A program made the translations under genes and the position numbers. Below the pieces are notes generated by a model. That model made no database searches. It had not been told where the DNA came from and worked only from the letters and a program-made list of their open reading frames with translations. From contig NZ_QJSR01000001.1 in NCBI RefSeq assembly GCF_003217095.1, forward strand, positions 1,340,009 to 1,404,008: a stretch of DNA of 64,000 nt, written 5' to 3'. This DNA comes from Rhizobium sp. PP-CC-3A-592. GTDB taxonomy: Bacteria > Pseudomonadota > Alphaproteobacteria > Rhizobiales > Rhizobiaceae. Below are positions 17,450 through 26,762 of the stretch, one piece after another; position 1 is the first letter of the stretch; every line of letters begins with the position of its first letter.

Positions 17450-18730
17450 TCACTTGAAGACGGCGTTCGGGTTGTCGAGGCTGTCGGAGCCTTCGAGTTC
17501 GATCTTGCCGAGATCCAGTGCGGTCAGCACCCGCTCGACGGTCTTCGACTGGGCGATGAGCCCGTCGATGGCCTTCTGGACGACGGCGTTGCCTTCGGTG
17601 TTGCCTTCCCCGATCATCTGGTCGTAGGCCTCGACCGTCTGACCGCGCTTGGCCATCGCCTGCATGGCCGAAACCGTTGCGGCGAGCTTTTCCTTCATCT
17701 CGGCATCGACGGCCGGATCCTTGGCGGCGACGAGTTCGGAGAGGGACGGCCCGGTCAGCTTCGTGCCGTCGGTGCGGGTATAGGTGCCGAGATAGGCCTG
17801 CTCGATGCCGATCGCGTCGTGAAGGTGCGAGTTGTAGGTGTTGTCCGAGAAGCAGTCATGCTCTTCTTCCGGATCGTGCAGCAGCAGGCCGAGCTTCATG
17901 CGCTCGCCGGCAAGCTCGCCATAGGACAGCGAACCCATGCCGGTCAGGATGGCGGTGAGGCCAGCCTTCGGATCGGCTTCGACATGCTTGGTGGCGGCAC
18001 CATCCGGCGTCCAGTTGGCGACCATTTCCTTCAGGTCGGAAACGAGCAGATCGGTCGCGGCCTTCAGATAGGCGGCGCGGCGATCGCAATTGCCGTTGGT
18101 GCAGGCCTTGGTGTCGTAGTCGGTGTAGGAACGATTGCCCGCACCCGGGCCGGTGCCGTTCAGGTCCTGGCCCCAGAGAAGAAACTCGATGGCGTGATAG
18201 CCGGTCGCGACGTTTGCCTCGATACCGTCGGCTTCCTGCAGGGTGCCCGACAGGAACTCCGGCGTGATCTTCGAGGCGTCGATCTCCTTGCCGTCGATCG
18301 ATATCGTCTTGTTGGCGATGACGTTCGCGGTGAAGAGCGCGTTCTCGTCGCTCTCACTGCCGTAGCTGGCATCGACATAGTCGATCAGGCCCTCGTCGAG
18401 CGGCCAGGCGTTGACCTTGCCTTCCCACTCATCGACGATCGGGTTGCCAAAACGGTAGACTTCCGTTTCCTGATAGGGGTTGCGTGCGACCAGCCAGGCT
18501 TCGCGGGCGGCCTTGAGCGTTGCTTCGCTCGGCGTCGCAATCAGCGCGTCCACGGTCTTGTCGAGCGCTTGCGCGGTCGTCAGGGCGTCCTCGAACTTGG
18601 CATGGGCCACTTCGGAATAATGCTTGAGCACTGCAGCGGCATCGGTCGCGGCATGGGCCGGCTGAATTGCCAGCACGGAGGTGGCGGTCGCCAGTGCCAG
18701 AGCGGCGGTACGAAGGAATGATACGGTCAT
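17450..18730 (-). CDS. Imelysin-family iron-regulated protein (IcmP/IrpA-like)
   Basis: A 426-residue protein exported by a standard signal peptide (LALATATSVLAIQPAHA, cut near residue 27). It has two helical-bundle repeats of the imelysin fold and the intact signature GYHAIEFLLWGQD with GxHxxE at residues 177-182, which together with other acidic residues is proposed to bind metal. It is the first gene of a four-gene iron operon. The ATG at 18730 follows GAGGAG; the frame remains open to 18850 without other support. An Irr-like box about 150 bases upstream suggests induction under iron limitation. Confidence 0.93.
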   Translation of the reverse strand: MTVSFLRTAALALATATSVLAIQPAHAATDAAAVLKHYSEVAHAKFEDALTTAQALDKTVDALIATPSEATLKAAREAWLVARNPYQETEVYRFGNPIVDEWEGKVNAWPLDEGLIDYVDASYGSESDENALFTANVIANKTISIDGKEIDASKITPEFLSGTLQEADGIEANVATGYHAIEFLLWGQDLNGTGPGAGNRSYTDYDTKACTNGNCDRRAAYLKAATDLLVSDLKEMVANWTPDGAATKHVEADPKAGLTAILTGMGSLSYGELAGERMKLGLLLHDPEEEHDCFSDNTYNSHLHDAIGIEQAYLGTYTRTDGTKLTGPSLSELVAAKDPAVDAEMKEKLAATVSAMQAMAKRGQTVEAYDQMIGEGNTEGNAVVQKAIDGLIAQSKTVERVLTALDLGKIELEGSDSLDNPNAVFK

Positions 18731-18876
18731 GACCTCTCCTCGGCGGAGCCCGGCCGGGGTCCGGACAGGGGGTACCGCACGCGTGAAACGGATCCGGGAT
18801 CGGGCGCGCCCTCGAGCACTGCCCTGTCCCGTTCGCTCCTCATGAACCAAAACGAAACTTGTGTCAAAGCGTATAG

Positions 18877-18893
18877 TTTAGAATGCTTTGAAC
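18877..18893 (-). promoter_or_regulatory. Irr (ICE)-like box upstream of the iron operon
   Basis: TTTAGAA-TGC-TTTGAAC matches the rhizobial iron control element TTTAGAA-N3-TTCTAAA perfectly in one arm and partly in the other. It lies between rsmB and the first imelysin gene, about 147 bases upstream of its start. Irr is the alphaproteobacterial heme-responsive iron regulator; direction of control cannot be told from position alone. Confidence 0.5.
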
Positions 18894-18896
18894 CTG

Positions 18897-20186
18897 TCAC
18901 GCCTGCCGTTGCAGCATGGCGAAGAAGAAGCCGTCGGTCGCGGTGGATGCCGGCGACAGCGTCAGCGTGCGACCATCGCGCGTAACCGGGCGGCGACCAC
19001 CCGTTCCGAACAGGGCGTTCCAGCTATCGAGCGCAGCCATGGGTGCGAAGGCGGGGTTCTGGCCAAGAAAGCGATCGACCTGCTGGTCGTTTTCTTCCGG
19101 CAGGACGGAACAGGTGACATAGACGAGACGCCCGCCGGGACGGACGTAGCGCGCGGCTTCCGCCAGCGCCTCGCGCTGCTGGCCCTGACGCTCCTCGATG
19201 TTGCGCTCGTTCAGGCGCCATTTCGTATCCGGGCGGCGGCGCCATGTCCCCGTGCCCGTGCAGGGCGCATCCACCAGCACGGCATCGCAGCGGTCCGTCA
19301 GATTGGCGAGCGCCTGCGGCCGGTCGTGAACCTGAACGTTGCGAGTGCCCGCCCGCTTCAGGCGCTCGATGATCGGTGCCAGGCGCTTGCGGTCAGTGTC
19401 GAAGGCGTGGACCTGGCCCTTGTTGTCCATGGTCGCGGATAGAGCCAGCGTCTTGCCGCCGCCGCCGGCGCAGTAATCGAGGATCTGCTCGCCACCGGTC
19501 GCACCGACCAGATCGGCGACGATCTGCGAACCTTCGTCCTGAACCTCGAACCAGCCCTTCTGGAAGGATAGCTCGGCGGTCACATTCGGAAGTCTCGAGG
19601 GGCCTTCACCGGGTGCGACACGCAGGCCCTGCCGCGCGATTTCGGTCGGCTGCACGCCTGCCTCGTCGAGCGCCTTCAGCACTTTCGCGCGATCCGCCTT
19701 TAGCGTGTTGACGCGCAGGTCGAGGGCCGGGCGTTCGGCCAGTGCCGCGGCTTCCTCCAGCCAGCGATCACCGAAGACCGCCTGAAAAGACGGCACCACC
19801 CATTCGGGAACATCCCCCTGAACATGCGCGGGTGCGTCCTTAAGAGCGCGGCTGCGGAAGGCGGCCAAAGCGGCTTCCGGTAGCGGGGGCGGCGCGAAAC
19901 GGTCGCCCTCCAGGCTTGCCGCCAGCGTTTCCGGCGTCTGGCTCCACTGGCGCAGCATGACGGCGTAGCCGAGCGCGGTCGCGCTATCGTCGTCCATCAG
20001 GTAGGCGTGGGAAAGTTTCTGGCGGAGCGCGTCGTAGACGATATTGCCGATCGCGGCGCGGTCGCCGGAGCCGGCGAACCGATGGGCAAGGCCCCAGTCC
20101 TTCAGCGCATCCGCAACAGGGCGCTTTCGCGTCTCGATGTCGGAGAGAACATCGATCGCACCGGCAAGTCGTCCACCCAGTCGCAT
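18897..20186 (-). CDS. rsmB: RsmB/NOP-family rRNA (cytosine-C5) methyltransferase
   Basis: A 429-residue SAM-dependent RNA methyltransferase. The N-terminal third resembles the NusB-like RNA-binding domain of RsmB, followed by the Rossmann methyltransferase core. Motif I is LDYCAGGGGKTLAL, the catalytic cysteine pair is in DAPCTGTGTWRRRPD (motif IV) and TCSVLPEEN (motif VI). RsmB makes m5C967 in 16S rRNA; rhizobial proteins of this type may have other rRNA targets. It is monocistronic, with the Irr-like box of the next operon just after its stop. Confidence 0.9.
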   Translation of the reverse strand: MRLGGRLAGAIDVLSDIETRKRPVADALKDWGLAHRFAGSGDRAAIGNIVYDALRQKLSHAYLMDDDSATALGYAVMLRQWSQTPETLAASLEGDRFAPPPLPEAALAAFRSRALKDAPAHVQGDVPEWVVPSFQAVFGDRWLEEAAALAERPALDLRVNTLKADRAKVLKALDEAGVQPTEIARQGLRVAPGEGPSRLPNVTAELSFQKGWFEVQDEGSQIVADLVGATGGEQILDYCAGGGGKTLALSATMDNKGQVHAFDTDRKRLAPIIERLKRAGTRNVQVHDRPQALANLTDRCDAVLVDAPCTGTGTWRRRPDTKWRLNERNIEERQGQQREALAEAARYVRPGGRLVYVTCSVLPEENDQQVDRFLGQNPAFAPMAALDSWNALFGTGGRRPVTRDGRTLTLSPASTATDGFFFAMLQRQA

Positions 20187-20383
20187 CGGTCACACTCCAT
20201 CGGTCCGCAGCATAAATCCAACTTCTATCGTGGCGCGTGTACCGGCGATGAAGGCGAAGAGCAAGCGGGAAGGCCTTTTGCGGCCTTTGTCCTGTCCTCC
20301 ACATTCCCGTGCCGTGCCCAGGCCGTGGAGGAGGTCTATCCATCAGCCCCGATCTTTTGCGGAACCTTTTTCAGCGTCGGGCT

Positions 20384-20746
20384 TTAACCAACGACGCGAT
20401 AACAGATGCTGGCGTGACCCGAACTCACCATGCCCACCTGCGAAGCGGCAGCCTTGGAGAGGTCGAGGACACGGCCGCGAATGAACGGGCCGCGGTCATT
20501 GATGCGAACGACGACGCTCTTGCCGTTGCGCTTATTGGTCACTTCGACCCGTGTTCCGAACTTCAGGCTGCGATGCGCCGCGGTGAGATAGGAAGCGTTC
20601 ATTCTCTCGCCGGAAGCTGTCCGGGATGAGAGGGCGTACCATGATGCGCCGCCGCAGCCGGCACCGGCTGCCTGTGATGGTGTGATGGATGTGAAAGTTG
20701 CCCCCAAAGCAACGCATGCCGCCAGTGCGACATTGGCAAGTTTCAT
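20384..20746 (-). CDS. RlpA-like double-psi beta-barrel secreted protein
   Basis: A 120-residue exported protein with a signal peptide ([23 protein letters not shown]) and an RlpA-type double-psi beta-barrel. Conserved segments are [35 protein letters not shown] and [11 protein letters not shown], which carries the catalytic aspartate seen in RlpA lytic transglycosylases that cut stem-less glycan at septa. The SPOR domain of long RlpA proteins is absent, so this is a short form. Its promoter region is unusually AT-rich and has a CtrA-like site (see findings). The ATG at 20746 is chosen from the signal peptide; the frame is open further upstream. Confidence 0.88.
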   Translation of the reverse strand: MKLANVALAACVALGATFTSITPSQAAGAGCGGASWYALSSRTASGERMNASYLTAAHRSLKFGTRVEVTNKRNGKSVVVRINDRGPFIRGRVLDLSKAAASQVGMVSSGHASICYRVVG

Positions 20747-21104
20747 ACTCGTCAACAAGGTACCCCTTCGTCGTATCGTCTTGCTTTTCAGCGAACGAGA
20801 CGGCTTGTCCGGGGCAAAAATGGCGGAAACGTGCTTCAACCGTTAAGCAACGGTTAGGATTTACTGCTTTTGCTGTCGGTTGAATTTTCTTAAAATTTTG
20901 AAAAATTATCCTTGGACTGAAAAAAATCCATAGAATCAAATCGATTCATAAAATGCGGCTTTTTGTGGAATGATTTTTCCACAGGCTGGATAAAATGAGA
21001 TTAAAATTTTGAAATCGCGAAAAACAGGTCGCTCTCCAGTGTTCTCGGAATCGCATTCTCTCGACATGGTTGCATTGCCGGCAAAAGGAAATTCAGCTCT
21101 TACA
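20747..21104. other. AT-rich intergenic region upstream of the rlpA-like gene
   Basis: No gene is visible in these 358 bases. From about 20,840 to 21,015 the base composition becomes clearly AT-rich against a GC-rich background. It holds a dyad AACCGTT-AAGC-AACGGTT, a 14-base exact direct repeat (20890-20903 and 21001-21014), and a hairpin of TGTGGAA and TTCCACA arms (20964-20983) whose right arm fits the DnaA-box pattern TTWTNCACA. This is probably a complex promoter for the rlpA-like gene. Confidence 0.6.
20838..20857 (-). promoter_or_regulatory. CtrA-like site / dyad upstream of rlpA-like gene
   Basis: On the rlpA strand the sequence reads CTAACC-N5-TTAAC, one base from the CtrA full-site pattern TTAA-N7-TTAA. 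The same bases form a perfect 7-bp dyad, AACCGTT and AACGGTT around AAGC. It lies about 95 bases upstream of the start codon. CtrA controls cell-cycle and division genes in Rhizobiales, and a septal RlpA-like enzyme would be a plausible target. Confidence 0.4.
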
Positions 21105-21980
21105 TCAGGATTTCCAGCAATCCTCGTTCCACATCTGACGAAGAGACTGACGGTAATCGGGATGAAGGAAGGTATATCCGGCGGCGCGTAGCTTTGCGTT
21201 CGAAACGCGCTTGTTCTCGCCGTAGAAGGTGCGCGCCATCGGGGAGAGTTCGGCGGTCTCGAAAGCGATTTCCGGCGGGGGCGTCACGCCCATCAGGCGC
21301 GCGGCTTCCAGCACGACATCCTGCGGCGGGGCGGGCTCGTCATCCGTGACGTTGAAGATACCGCCCGCGCCTTTCTCAATGAGGAACGCGACGGAGCCTG
21401 CGATATCCTCGACGCGGATGCGGTTGAAAACCTGTCCGGGCTTCACCAGAGGCCGTGCCGTTCCATTCGCCAGATTGCAGAAGCCGTTGCGGCCCGGTCC
21501 GTATATGCCCGAGAGCCTGAGAACGGCGACAGGGATGCTTGCGGCCTCCCCCAGATCCAGCCATGCCTGCTCCGCCTCCACGCGCTCTTTAGACCGGTCG
21601 GATACGGGATCGAGCGGTGCATCCTCAGTCACCCAGGCGCCTTTGTGATCGCCATAGACGCCGACGGTCGAGAGATAGGCGGCCCAACGGAGGTTCGGCA
21701 TAAGGGTGGTGATATCGGGCATTCCCGGCCGCATCAGAGGGTCGCCGGCCTTGCCGGGCGCGATAGACTGCACGAGATGCGTCGTCTGCTCCATTACGAC
21801 ACGAAGCTCGGGAGAGATCGTTTCGCCGTCATAGATGAGAGCCTCAAGGCCCATGTTGGCAAGTACCTGCCGCCGCTCCGGCGAACGGGTGGTACCAGCC
21901 ACCGAGCGTGACTCCGGCAGGAGACGGCGCGCGATGGCTGCGCCGGAAAAACCGGCACCCAGAATGAGAACGTCCATCAT
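21105..21980 (-). CDS. NAD(P)-dependent SDR/epimerase-like protein
   Basis: A 291-residue extended-SDR protein. The dinucleotide loop is [14 protein letters not shown] near the N-terminus, in the GxGxxG form common to the YeeZ-like branch. Further motifs are [20 protein letters not shown] with the catalytic Ser and Tyr region, and [12 protein letters not shown]. Substrate unknown. Its ATG at 21980 overlaps the queG stop in an ATGA arrangement with GGAG just upstream, so it is translated with queG; an ATG one codon on is an alternative. Confidence 0.85.
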   Translation of the reverse strand: MMDVLILGAGFSGAAIARRLLPESRSVAGTTRSPERRQVLANMGLEALIYDGETISPELRVVMEQTTHLVQSIAPGKAGDPLMRPGMPDITTLMPNLRWAAYLSTVGVYGDHKGAWVTEDAPLDPVSDRSKERVEAEQAWLDLGEAASIPVAVLRLSGIYGPGRNGFCNLANGTARPLVKPGQVFNRIRVEDIAGSVAFLIEKGAGGIFNVTDDEPAPPQDVVLEAARLMGVTPPPEIAFETAELSPMARTFYGENKRVSNAKLRAAGYTFLHPDYRQSLRQMWNEDCWKS

Positions 21981-23152
21981 GCGGCTCCTGCTCGTATCCA
22001 TTCGTCCAAGACCTCGCTGTCATCTTCCGGCCCGCGATGAAAGGCAAGCTCGCGAAAGGCATCGGGCGACAGCAGCCGGGACAATGCCCAGACGGCCATG
22101 CCGCGCACCACGGGTGCGGCATCCGTGAGGCGCGCGCGACATGGGCCGACCAGCGCAGGATCGCCGGAATTGCCGGCGGCGATCAGACAGTTGCGCACGA
22201 AACGGTCGCGCCCGATGCGCTTGACCGGAGAGCCGGAGAACAGCGCGCGGAAACCGGCATCGTCGAGCGCGAGGAGAAGGGCAAGCGATGGCGCGGCGAG
22301 ATCGGCGCGGGCCTTGAGCTTCATCTCGCTTGCCGCAGCGGCGAACTTGTTCCAGGGACAGGCCGAGAGACAGTCGTCACAGCCATAGATTCGATTGCCG
22401 ATGGCCGGGCGCAACGCGGGATCGATCGGCCCCTTGTGCTCGATCGTGAGGTAGGAGATGCAGCGGCGCGCGTCGATCTTGTAAGGTGCTGGAAAGGCAT
22501 CCGTCGGGCAGGCATCGAGGCACGCGCGACAGGAGCCGCAATGATCCCGCTCGGGCGCGTCGATCTCGAGATCTTCCGTCGTGAACAGGCTGCCGAGGAA
22601 CAGCCAAGAGCCGAAGCTGCGGCTGACGAGATTGGTGTGCTTGCCCTGCCAGCCGAGCCCCGCTTGCTCGGCCAGCGGCTTTTCCATCACCGGCGCGGTA
22701 TCCACGAAAACCTTGACCTCGGCGCCTGCTCGCGCGGCAAAGCGTGTCGCGACCTCTTTCAGGCGGCCCTTGATGACATCGTGATAGTCGCGGTTCTGGG
22801 CATAGACGGAAATGGCGCCACGGTCCTTCAGGTCGAGCACGGCGCGGGGGTCGTGGTCGGGCCCGTAATTCATGCCGAACATGACGACGGAACGCACCTC
22901 GCTCCAGAGCGTGCGGGGATCTGCACGCCGCTCGGCGGTCTCGGCCATCCAGTCCATGGTGCCGTGGTAGTTATGATCGAGGAAATCCGCGAGGCGGGCC
23001 GGTGCGTCCGGTATCGTGTCGGGCGTCGTGATGCGGCAGACGTCGAAGCCCTTGTCGCGCGCTTCGGCCTTCAGGAAGGCCGTGAGGCTCGCACGGCGGC
23101 GCAGGGTTGCGCCGTCCGCGCGGCGTTGCGGATCAGAAGTCGAGGTCCGCAT
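21977..23152 (-). CDS. queG: Epoxyqueuosine reductase
   Basis: QueG reduces epoxyqueuosine to queuosine at position 34 of tRNAs with GUN anticodons, the last step of queuosine synthesis, using cobalamin and two [4Fe-4S] clusters. The 391-residue protein has both ferredoxin-like clusters: C205-C208-C211-C215 ([12 protein letters not shown]) and C258-C261-C265 ([10 protein letters not shown]) with C231. A HEAT-like helical tail follows. The N-terminal 20 residues are arginine-rich and may be over-extended. The gene overlaps the GST gene before it by 20 bases and the SDR gene after it by 4. Confidence 0.95.
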   Translation of the reverse strand: MRTSTSDPQRRADGATLRRRASLTAFLKAEARDKGFDVCRITTPDTIPDAPARLADFLDHNYHGTMDWMAETAERRADPRTLWSEVRSVVMFGMNYGPDHDPRAVLDLKDRGAISVYAQNRDYHDVIKGRLKEVATRFAARAGAEVKVFVDTAPVMEKPLAEQAGLGWQGKHTNLVSRSFGSWLFLGSLFTTEDLEIDAPERDHCGSCRACLDACPTDAFPAPYKIDARRCISYLTIEHKGPIDPALRPAIGNRIYGCDDCLSACPWNKFAAAASEMKLKARADLAAPSLALLLALDDAGFRALFSGSPVKRIGRDRFVRNCLIAAGNSGDPALVGPCRARLTDAAPVVRGMAVWALSRLLSPDAFRELAFHRGPEDDSEVLDEWIRAGAA

Positions 23153-23825
23153 AATGCGATACCGGGGTCAGACCGCGCACGCGCTCGGCCAGCAGCGGGC
23201 GAAAGGAGGGGCGCGACTTCAAGCGCTGGTACCAGTCCTTGGCGGCCGGCGCCTCCGTCCAGTCGATCTCGCCCATGTAGTCGAGAACGGAGAGGGCGGC
23301 AGCGGCAGCGAGATCGGCATAGGACAAGCGGTCGCCCGCCAGATAGGTGCGCGACCCTGCAAGCCAGGACAGGTACTTCATATGCTGGCGGATATTGGCG
23401 CGCGACAGACGCAGCATCTTCGAGTCCGGCGCGCCGCCGCCCTGCTCTGCTGTCATCTGCAGCTTGAAGATCCGCTCGCGCACCAGAGGGCGCGTCACAT
23501 CCGCCTCCATCTTGAGGAGGAACCATTCGGTCAGGCGGCGGATTTCCGCGCGCTGAAACGGGTCTTCCGCCAGAAGCCGGCGCTCGCGTTTCAGGACACC
23601 ATTGGTCTCGTCGAGATATTCGGAGATGACGGCGGCGCCGCAGAGAGCCCGCATGCTGTCATCGACATAGACTGGCAGCGTCGCAGCCGGATTGAGCGCC
23701 AGAAAATCGCGCCGCTTTTCCCAGGGCTGCTCTTCCGTCAGATCCGTCTGGTAGCCGTATTCCGACAGGATGAGCCGGACGAAACGGGACGCTGTGGACA
23801 TGGGGTGATGATAGAGTGTGGGCAT
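23133..23825 (-). CDS. Glutathione S-transferase family protein
   Basis: A 230-residue GST. The N-terminal thioredoxin-like domain starts [20 protein letters not shown], with the serine of PMSTASR at the glutathione-activating position, then [13 protein letters not shown] with the cis-proline and a glutathione-binding [10 protein letters not shown]. The helical C-terminal domain contains [18 protein letters not shown], the N-capping box of GSTs. It is probably the first gene of the GST-queG-SDR operon. The start at 23825 fits the fold; an upstream extension to 23888 does not. Confidence 0.9.
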   Translation of the reverse strand: MPTLYHHPMSTASRFVRLILSEYGYQTDLTEEQPWEKRRDFLALNPAATLPVYVDDSMRALCGAAVISEYLDETNGVLKRERRLLAEDPFQRAEIRRLTEWFLLKMEADVTRPLVRERIFKLQMTAEQGGGAPDSKMLRLSRANIRQHMKYLSWLAGSRTYLAGDRLSYADLAAAAALSVLDYMGEIDWTEAPAAKDWYQRLKSRPSFRPLLAERVRGLTPVSHYADLDF

Positions 23826-24020
23826 CGATGCGTCTGTCTCGGAACAGGTTTTCAAGGTTGGATCGCGGGGCGCGGTTTCGTCTGGCAATGGCAGAGAGAA
23901 GGCAGCTATAAGACAGCGCTCGTCGCAGCTATAGAAGCAAGCTTTCCCGAACTCAAGCGAATCGGCCCTCCCCCGGTTCTTGAACCCTTAAACTCCTTTG
24001 CTTAAAGGAAACTTTACCTC

Positions 24021-24827
24021 ATGCCCGAACATTCGATCTTCAGTGCGCTCATTCTGGGCCTTATCGAAGGCCTGACCGAGTTCATTCCCGTGTCCTCCAC
24101 AGCGCATATCCTGCTGGCAGGCCATTTTCTGGGCTTTGAGTCGAAGGGAAAGACCTTCGAGATCATCATCCAGCTCGGTGCGATCCTCGCCATCCTCACC
24201 GTCTATTTCCAGCGGCTCTGGTCGATCCTGATCGCGCTGCCCAGCGATCCCAAGGCGCGGCGCTTCGTGCTTCTCATCCTGCTCGCCTTCCTGCCGGCGG
24301 CGGTGATCGGGTTTCTGGCTCATGACTTCATCAAGAACGTGCTGTTCGAGACGCCGAAGCTGATCTGCGTCATGCTGATCGTCGGCGGCATCATTCTCTA
24401 CGCGATCGATCGCATGCCGATGAAGCCGCGCTATCACGATATGATGGACTACACGCCGGCGCTCGCGCTGAAGATCGGGCTGTTCCAGTGCCTCGCCATG
24501 ATCCCCGGCACGTCCCGCTCGGGCGCGACCATTGCCGGCTCGCTCCTGATGGGCACCGACAAGCGCTCGGCAGCCGAGTTCTCGTTCTTCCTCGCCATCC
24601 CCACCATGCTCGGTGCGACGGTTCTCGATCTCTACAAGAATCGCGACGTGCTGGATTTCAACGATGCCTCGCTGATCGCGGTCGGCTTCATTGCCGCCTT
24701 CGTCTCGGCGCTGCTCGTGGTGCGCTCGCTGCTCGCCTTCGTGTCCAGCCGCGGCTTTGCCCCGTTCGCCATCTGGCGCATCCTCGTCGGCACGGTCGGC
24801 CTCATCGGCCTCACCGTTTTCGGCTGA
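24021..24827 (+). CDS. uppP: Undecaprenyl-diphosphatase (BacA type)
   Basis: UppP dephosphorylates undecaprenyl pyrophosphate, recycling the lipid carrier for peptidoglycan and other envelope polymers, and its abundance sets bacitracin tolerance. The 268-residue membrane protein has the two conserved family regions: [14 protein letters not shown] near residue 17 (catalytic Glu and Ser/His) and the second motif [14 protein letters not shown] around 155-168. Around eight hydrophobic helices are evident. It is monocistronic, facing the small gene at 24949. Confidence 0.96.
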   Translation: MPEHSIFSALILGLIEGLTEFIPVSSTAHILLAGHFLGFESKGKTFEIIIQLGAILAILTVYFQRLWSILIALPSDPKARRFVLLILLAFLPAAVIGFLAHDFIKNVLFETPKLICVMLIVGGIILYAIDRMPMKPRYHDMMDYTPALALKIGLFQCLAMIPGTSRSGATIAGSLLMGTDKRSAAEFSFFLAIPTMLGATVLDLYKNRDVLDFNDASLIAVGFIAAFVSALLVVRSLLAFVSSRGFAPFAIWRILVGTVGLIGLTVFG

Positions 24828-24841
24828 CGCTTAACAAGAAA

Positions 24842-24879
24842 AAACCGCATGCAGCCGGATCACGGTCTGCATGCGGTTT
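24842..24879. terminator. Bidirectional terminator between uppP and the 54-aa gene
   Basis: A 13-bp stem AAACCGCATGCAG/CTGCATGCGGTTT with a further inner CCG/CGG pair. The A run before it becomes a T run on the minus strand, suiting the small minus-strand gene, and the same stem can end uppP transcripts. Confidence 0.8.
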
Positions 24880-24948
24880 CCTGGCCCCCGCCATACCCTC
24901 AGAAATTCATATCGCCAGCCGATGAAACATCACGGCTGCAAGACGACG

Positions 24949-25113
24949 TCAGCGACCGGAAACGAGACCGATCGACGAGGTCGTGCAAGGATCGACGCCA
25001 TAAGCCGGCGCACAGTTATCGTGGCTGCCTGCCACGGTCTTCGGAGCGGCGAACGAGCCTGCAACGATGACCAATGCCGCGCACGCAAAGAAGATTGCGA
25101 TCGACTTACCCAT
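24949..25113 (-). CDS. Small exported peptide (54 aa), unannotated type
   Basis: A short reading frame from ATG at 25113 to TGA at 24949. The 54-residue product starts MGKSIAIFFACAALVIVAGSFAAP, a clear signal peptide or membrane segment, followed by about 28 residues with two cysteines (HDNCAPAYG and DPCTTSS) that could form a disulfide in the periplasm. Purine-rich GAGAG precedes the start by about 4 bases, and a strong terminator follows the stop on this strand. I do not recognise a family. The signal peptide, paired cysteines and terminator together make coding likely. Confidence 0.65.
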   Translation of the reverse strand: MGKSIAIFFACAALVIVAGSFAAPKTVAGSHDNCAPAYGVDPCTTSSIGLVSGR

Positions 25114-25286
25114 TTACTCTCTAGCCTTTCGAGATGTCGGAATGGCGTGCCCTGACCCTGACAAAGGCACGCGGCTGCTGTCTATGCTCCAGCACCGGCA
25201 CAAGCAATAACGCAACATGTTGAATCGACGGTAAAGGCCGACGGCAAATGTGCAGTGCGGCAGAACTGCAACGCCGCCCCGTCCGG

Positions 25287-25320
25287 ACAAACGAAAGCCG
25301 CCGGTGATGAGCCGGCGGCT
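25287..25320 (-). terminator. Terminator after the NDUFA9-like gene
   Basis: On the minus strand AGCCGCCGG pairs with CCGGCGGCT around a short loop, followed by TTTCGTTTGT. It lies 26 bases past the stop at 25346. Confidence 0.75.
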
Positions 25321-25345
25321 GGTTCATTCCGTCGTTCGTCAGCGC

Positions 25346-26326
25346 TCAGGCCGCCTTGCCGGAGCGGGTGTACTGGCCCTGCGGCCGGTAGCGGACGAGG
25401 TAGCTCGGGATGATCGCTTCGACCAGCGTCGGCTCGATGCCGAAGGCCTTGAAGGTGCGTCCCTCCGCTTCGGCAGTCGGCGAGACGACGTTGTCGCTCT
25501 TCAGCAGCGTCACCTGGTCCGACGTCAGCGGCGGCGCGATGAGCGGCACCATGGAGGCGATGCTGCCGATGAGGGATGCGGCGCCGAAGGGCAGCGTGAT
25601 GAGCGCGCGCTTGCGGTCGATCGCCTTCAGCATGATTTCCAGACACTGGCGGAAGGTCAGCACTTCCGGGCCACCGAGTTCGTAGATCCGGCCCTTCTCG
25701 ACCTTGCCTTCGACGGCCTTGGCGACGGCTTCCGCGACATCCGCGACATAGACCGGCTGGAACGCGGTCTTGCCGCCGCCGACCAGCGGCAGGGCCGGCG
25801 AGAAGCGTGACATCTGCGCGAACTTGTTGAAGAAGCCGTCTTCCGGCCCGAAGACGATCGAGGGACGCAGGATGACCGCGTCCGGCGTGATCTCCATCAC
25901 CGCCTTTTCGGCCTTCGCCTTGGACTGGGCGTAGATGGACTCGCTGCCGGCATCCGCACCGATTGCGGAGATGTGGGTGAGCGACGCACCGACGCTGCGG
26001 GCGGCCTCGGCCACGGCGCGCGCGCCGAAATCCTGCACGGCATCGAACGTGTTGCGGCCGGCCTCGAACAGGATGCCAACGCAGTTGACGACGTGATCGC
26101 TGCCCTGAACGGCCGCATCGACCGACTGGCGGTAGCGCAGGTTCGCCTGGACGAAGGAGATCTGGCCGACATTGCCGAGCGGCTGCAGGAAGCCCGCCAG
26201 ATCCGGGCGGCGCACGGCGACCCGGATACGGAAACCGCGCCGAGCGAGCGCGCGCACCACGTGCCTCCCGACGAATCCCGATCCGCCGAAGACGGTGACG
26301 AGCGGGGGAAGATTGGACAGGGTCAT
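25346..26326 (-). CDS. Complex I NDUFA9-subunit-like SDR protein
   Basis: A 326-residue atypical short-chain dehydrogenase. The dinucleotide-binding loop is TVFGGSGFVGRHVVRALARRG at residues 11-30. Later motifs are VNCVGILFEAG, HISAIGADAGSESIYAQSKAKAE with the YxxxK pair, and ILRPSIVFGPEDGFFN. Alphaproteobacterial proteins of this branch resemble the mitochondrial complex I accessory subunit NDUFA9 and usually carry that label, though they are not shown to be part of bacterial complex I; a role in quinone or sugar-nucleotide chemistry remains possible. It stands alone. Confidence 0.88.
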   Translation of the reverse strand: MTLSNLPPLVTVFGGSGFVGRHVVRALARRGFRIRVAVRRPDLAGFLQPLGNVGQISFVQANLRYRQSVDAAVQGSDHVVNCVGILFEAGRNTFDAVQDFGARAVAEAARSVGASLTHISAIGADAGSESIYAQSKAKAEKAVMEITPDAVILRPSIVFGPEDGFFNKFAQMSRFSPALPLVGGGKTAFQPVYVADVAEAVAKAVEGKVEKGRIYELGGPEVLTFRQCLEIMLKAIDRKRALITLPFGAASLIGSIASMVPLIAPPLTSDQVTLLKSDNVVSPTAEAEGRTFKAFGIEPTLVEAIIPSYLVRYRPQGQYTRSGKAA

Positions 26327-26437
26327 GGAACAGCGCTCCGGTGTTTTTCAGGCATGATCAGACATGCGATATAGCTTACCTCGCCTCCTACGGGAAGGTA
26401 TCATGCGGCGCAACATGTTGCAGACGGGAAGCGCGGC

Positions 26438-26725
26438 TCAGACGCCTTCAACCACCAGCATGTCGGCATCCGCGACCTCCTGGCGGATGGCCGCCGCGAT
26501 CTGGTATTCCGGCGAATTGTAGCAGGCGACGGCGGCCTCCATCGAAGGGAACTCGATGATCACATTGCGCGCCCGGATGTCGCCTTCGAGCTTTTCCACC
26601 GGTCCGCCACGCGCGAGGAAAATGGCGCCATATTTCTCGAAGGCGGGCTTTGCCGCCGAGACGTAATCCTTGTAGCGCTCGGCATCGCGAACATCGACGC
26701 GGGCGATCCAGTATCCCTTGGCCAT
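26438..26725 (-). CDS. DUF1330 protein
   Basis: A 95-residue single-domain protein of the dimeric alpha/beta-barrel superfamily. Family features: KGYWIARVDVRDAERYKDYV at the start, then AIFLARGGPVEKLEG, RNVIIEFPSMEAAVACYNSPEYQ. These stress-related small proteins are widespread in rhizobia; the biochemical function is unknown. It lies 37 bases downstream of pyrF on the same strand and is probably in that transcript. Confidence 0.9.
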   Translation of the reverse strand: MAKGYWIARVDVRDAERYKDYVSAAKPAFEKYGAIFLARGGPVEKLEGDIRARNVIIEFPSMEAAVACYNSPEYQIAAAIRQEVADADMLVVEGV

Positions 26726-26762
26726 CGCGCTCTCCTTCTTGAAACGTTCGGTGTTGAAACGG

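Noticed and set aside
14062-17627. Long plus-strand frames opposite the iron operon (584 and 571 codons)
   Set aside because: They mirror the imelysin, cytochrome and DUF1513 genes, which have signal peptides and heme motifs; the antisense products show none.
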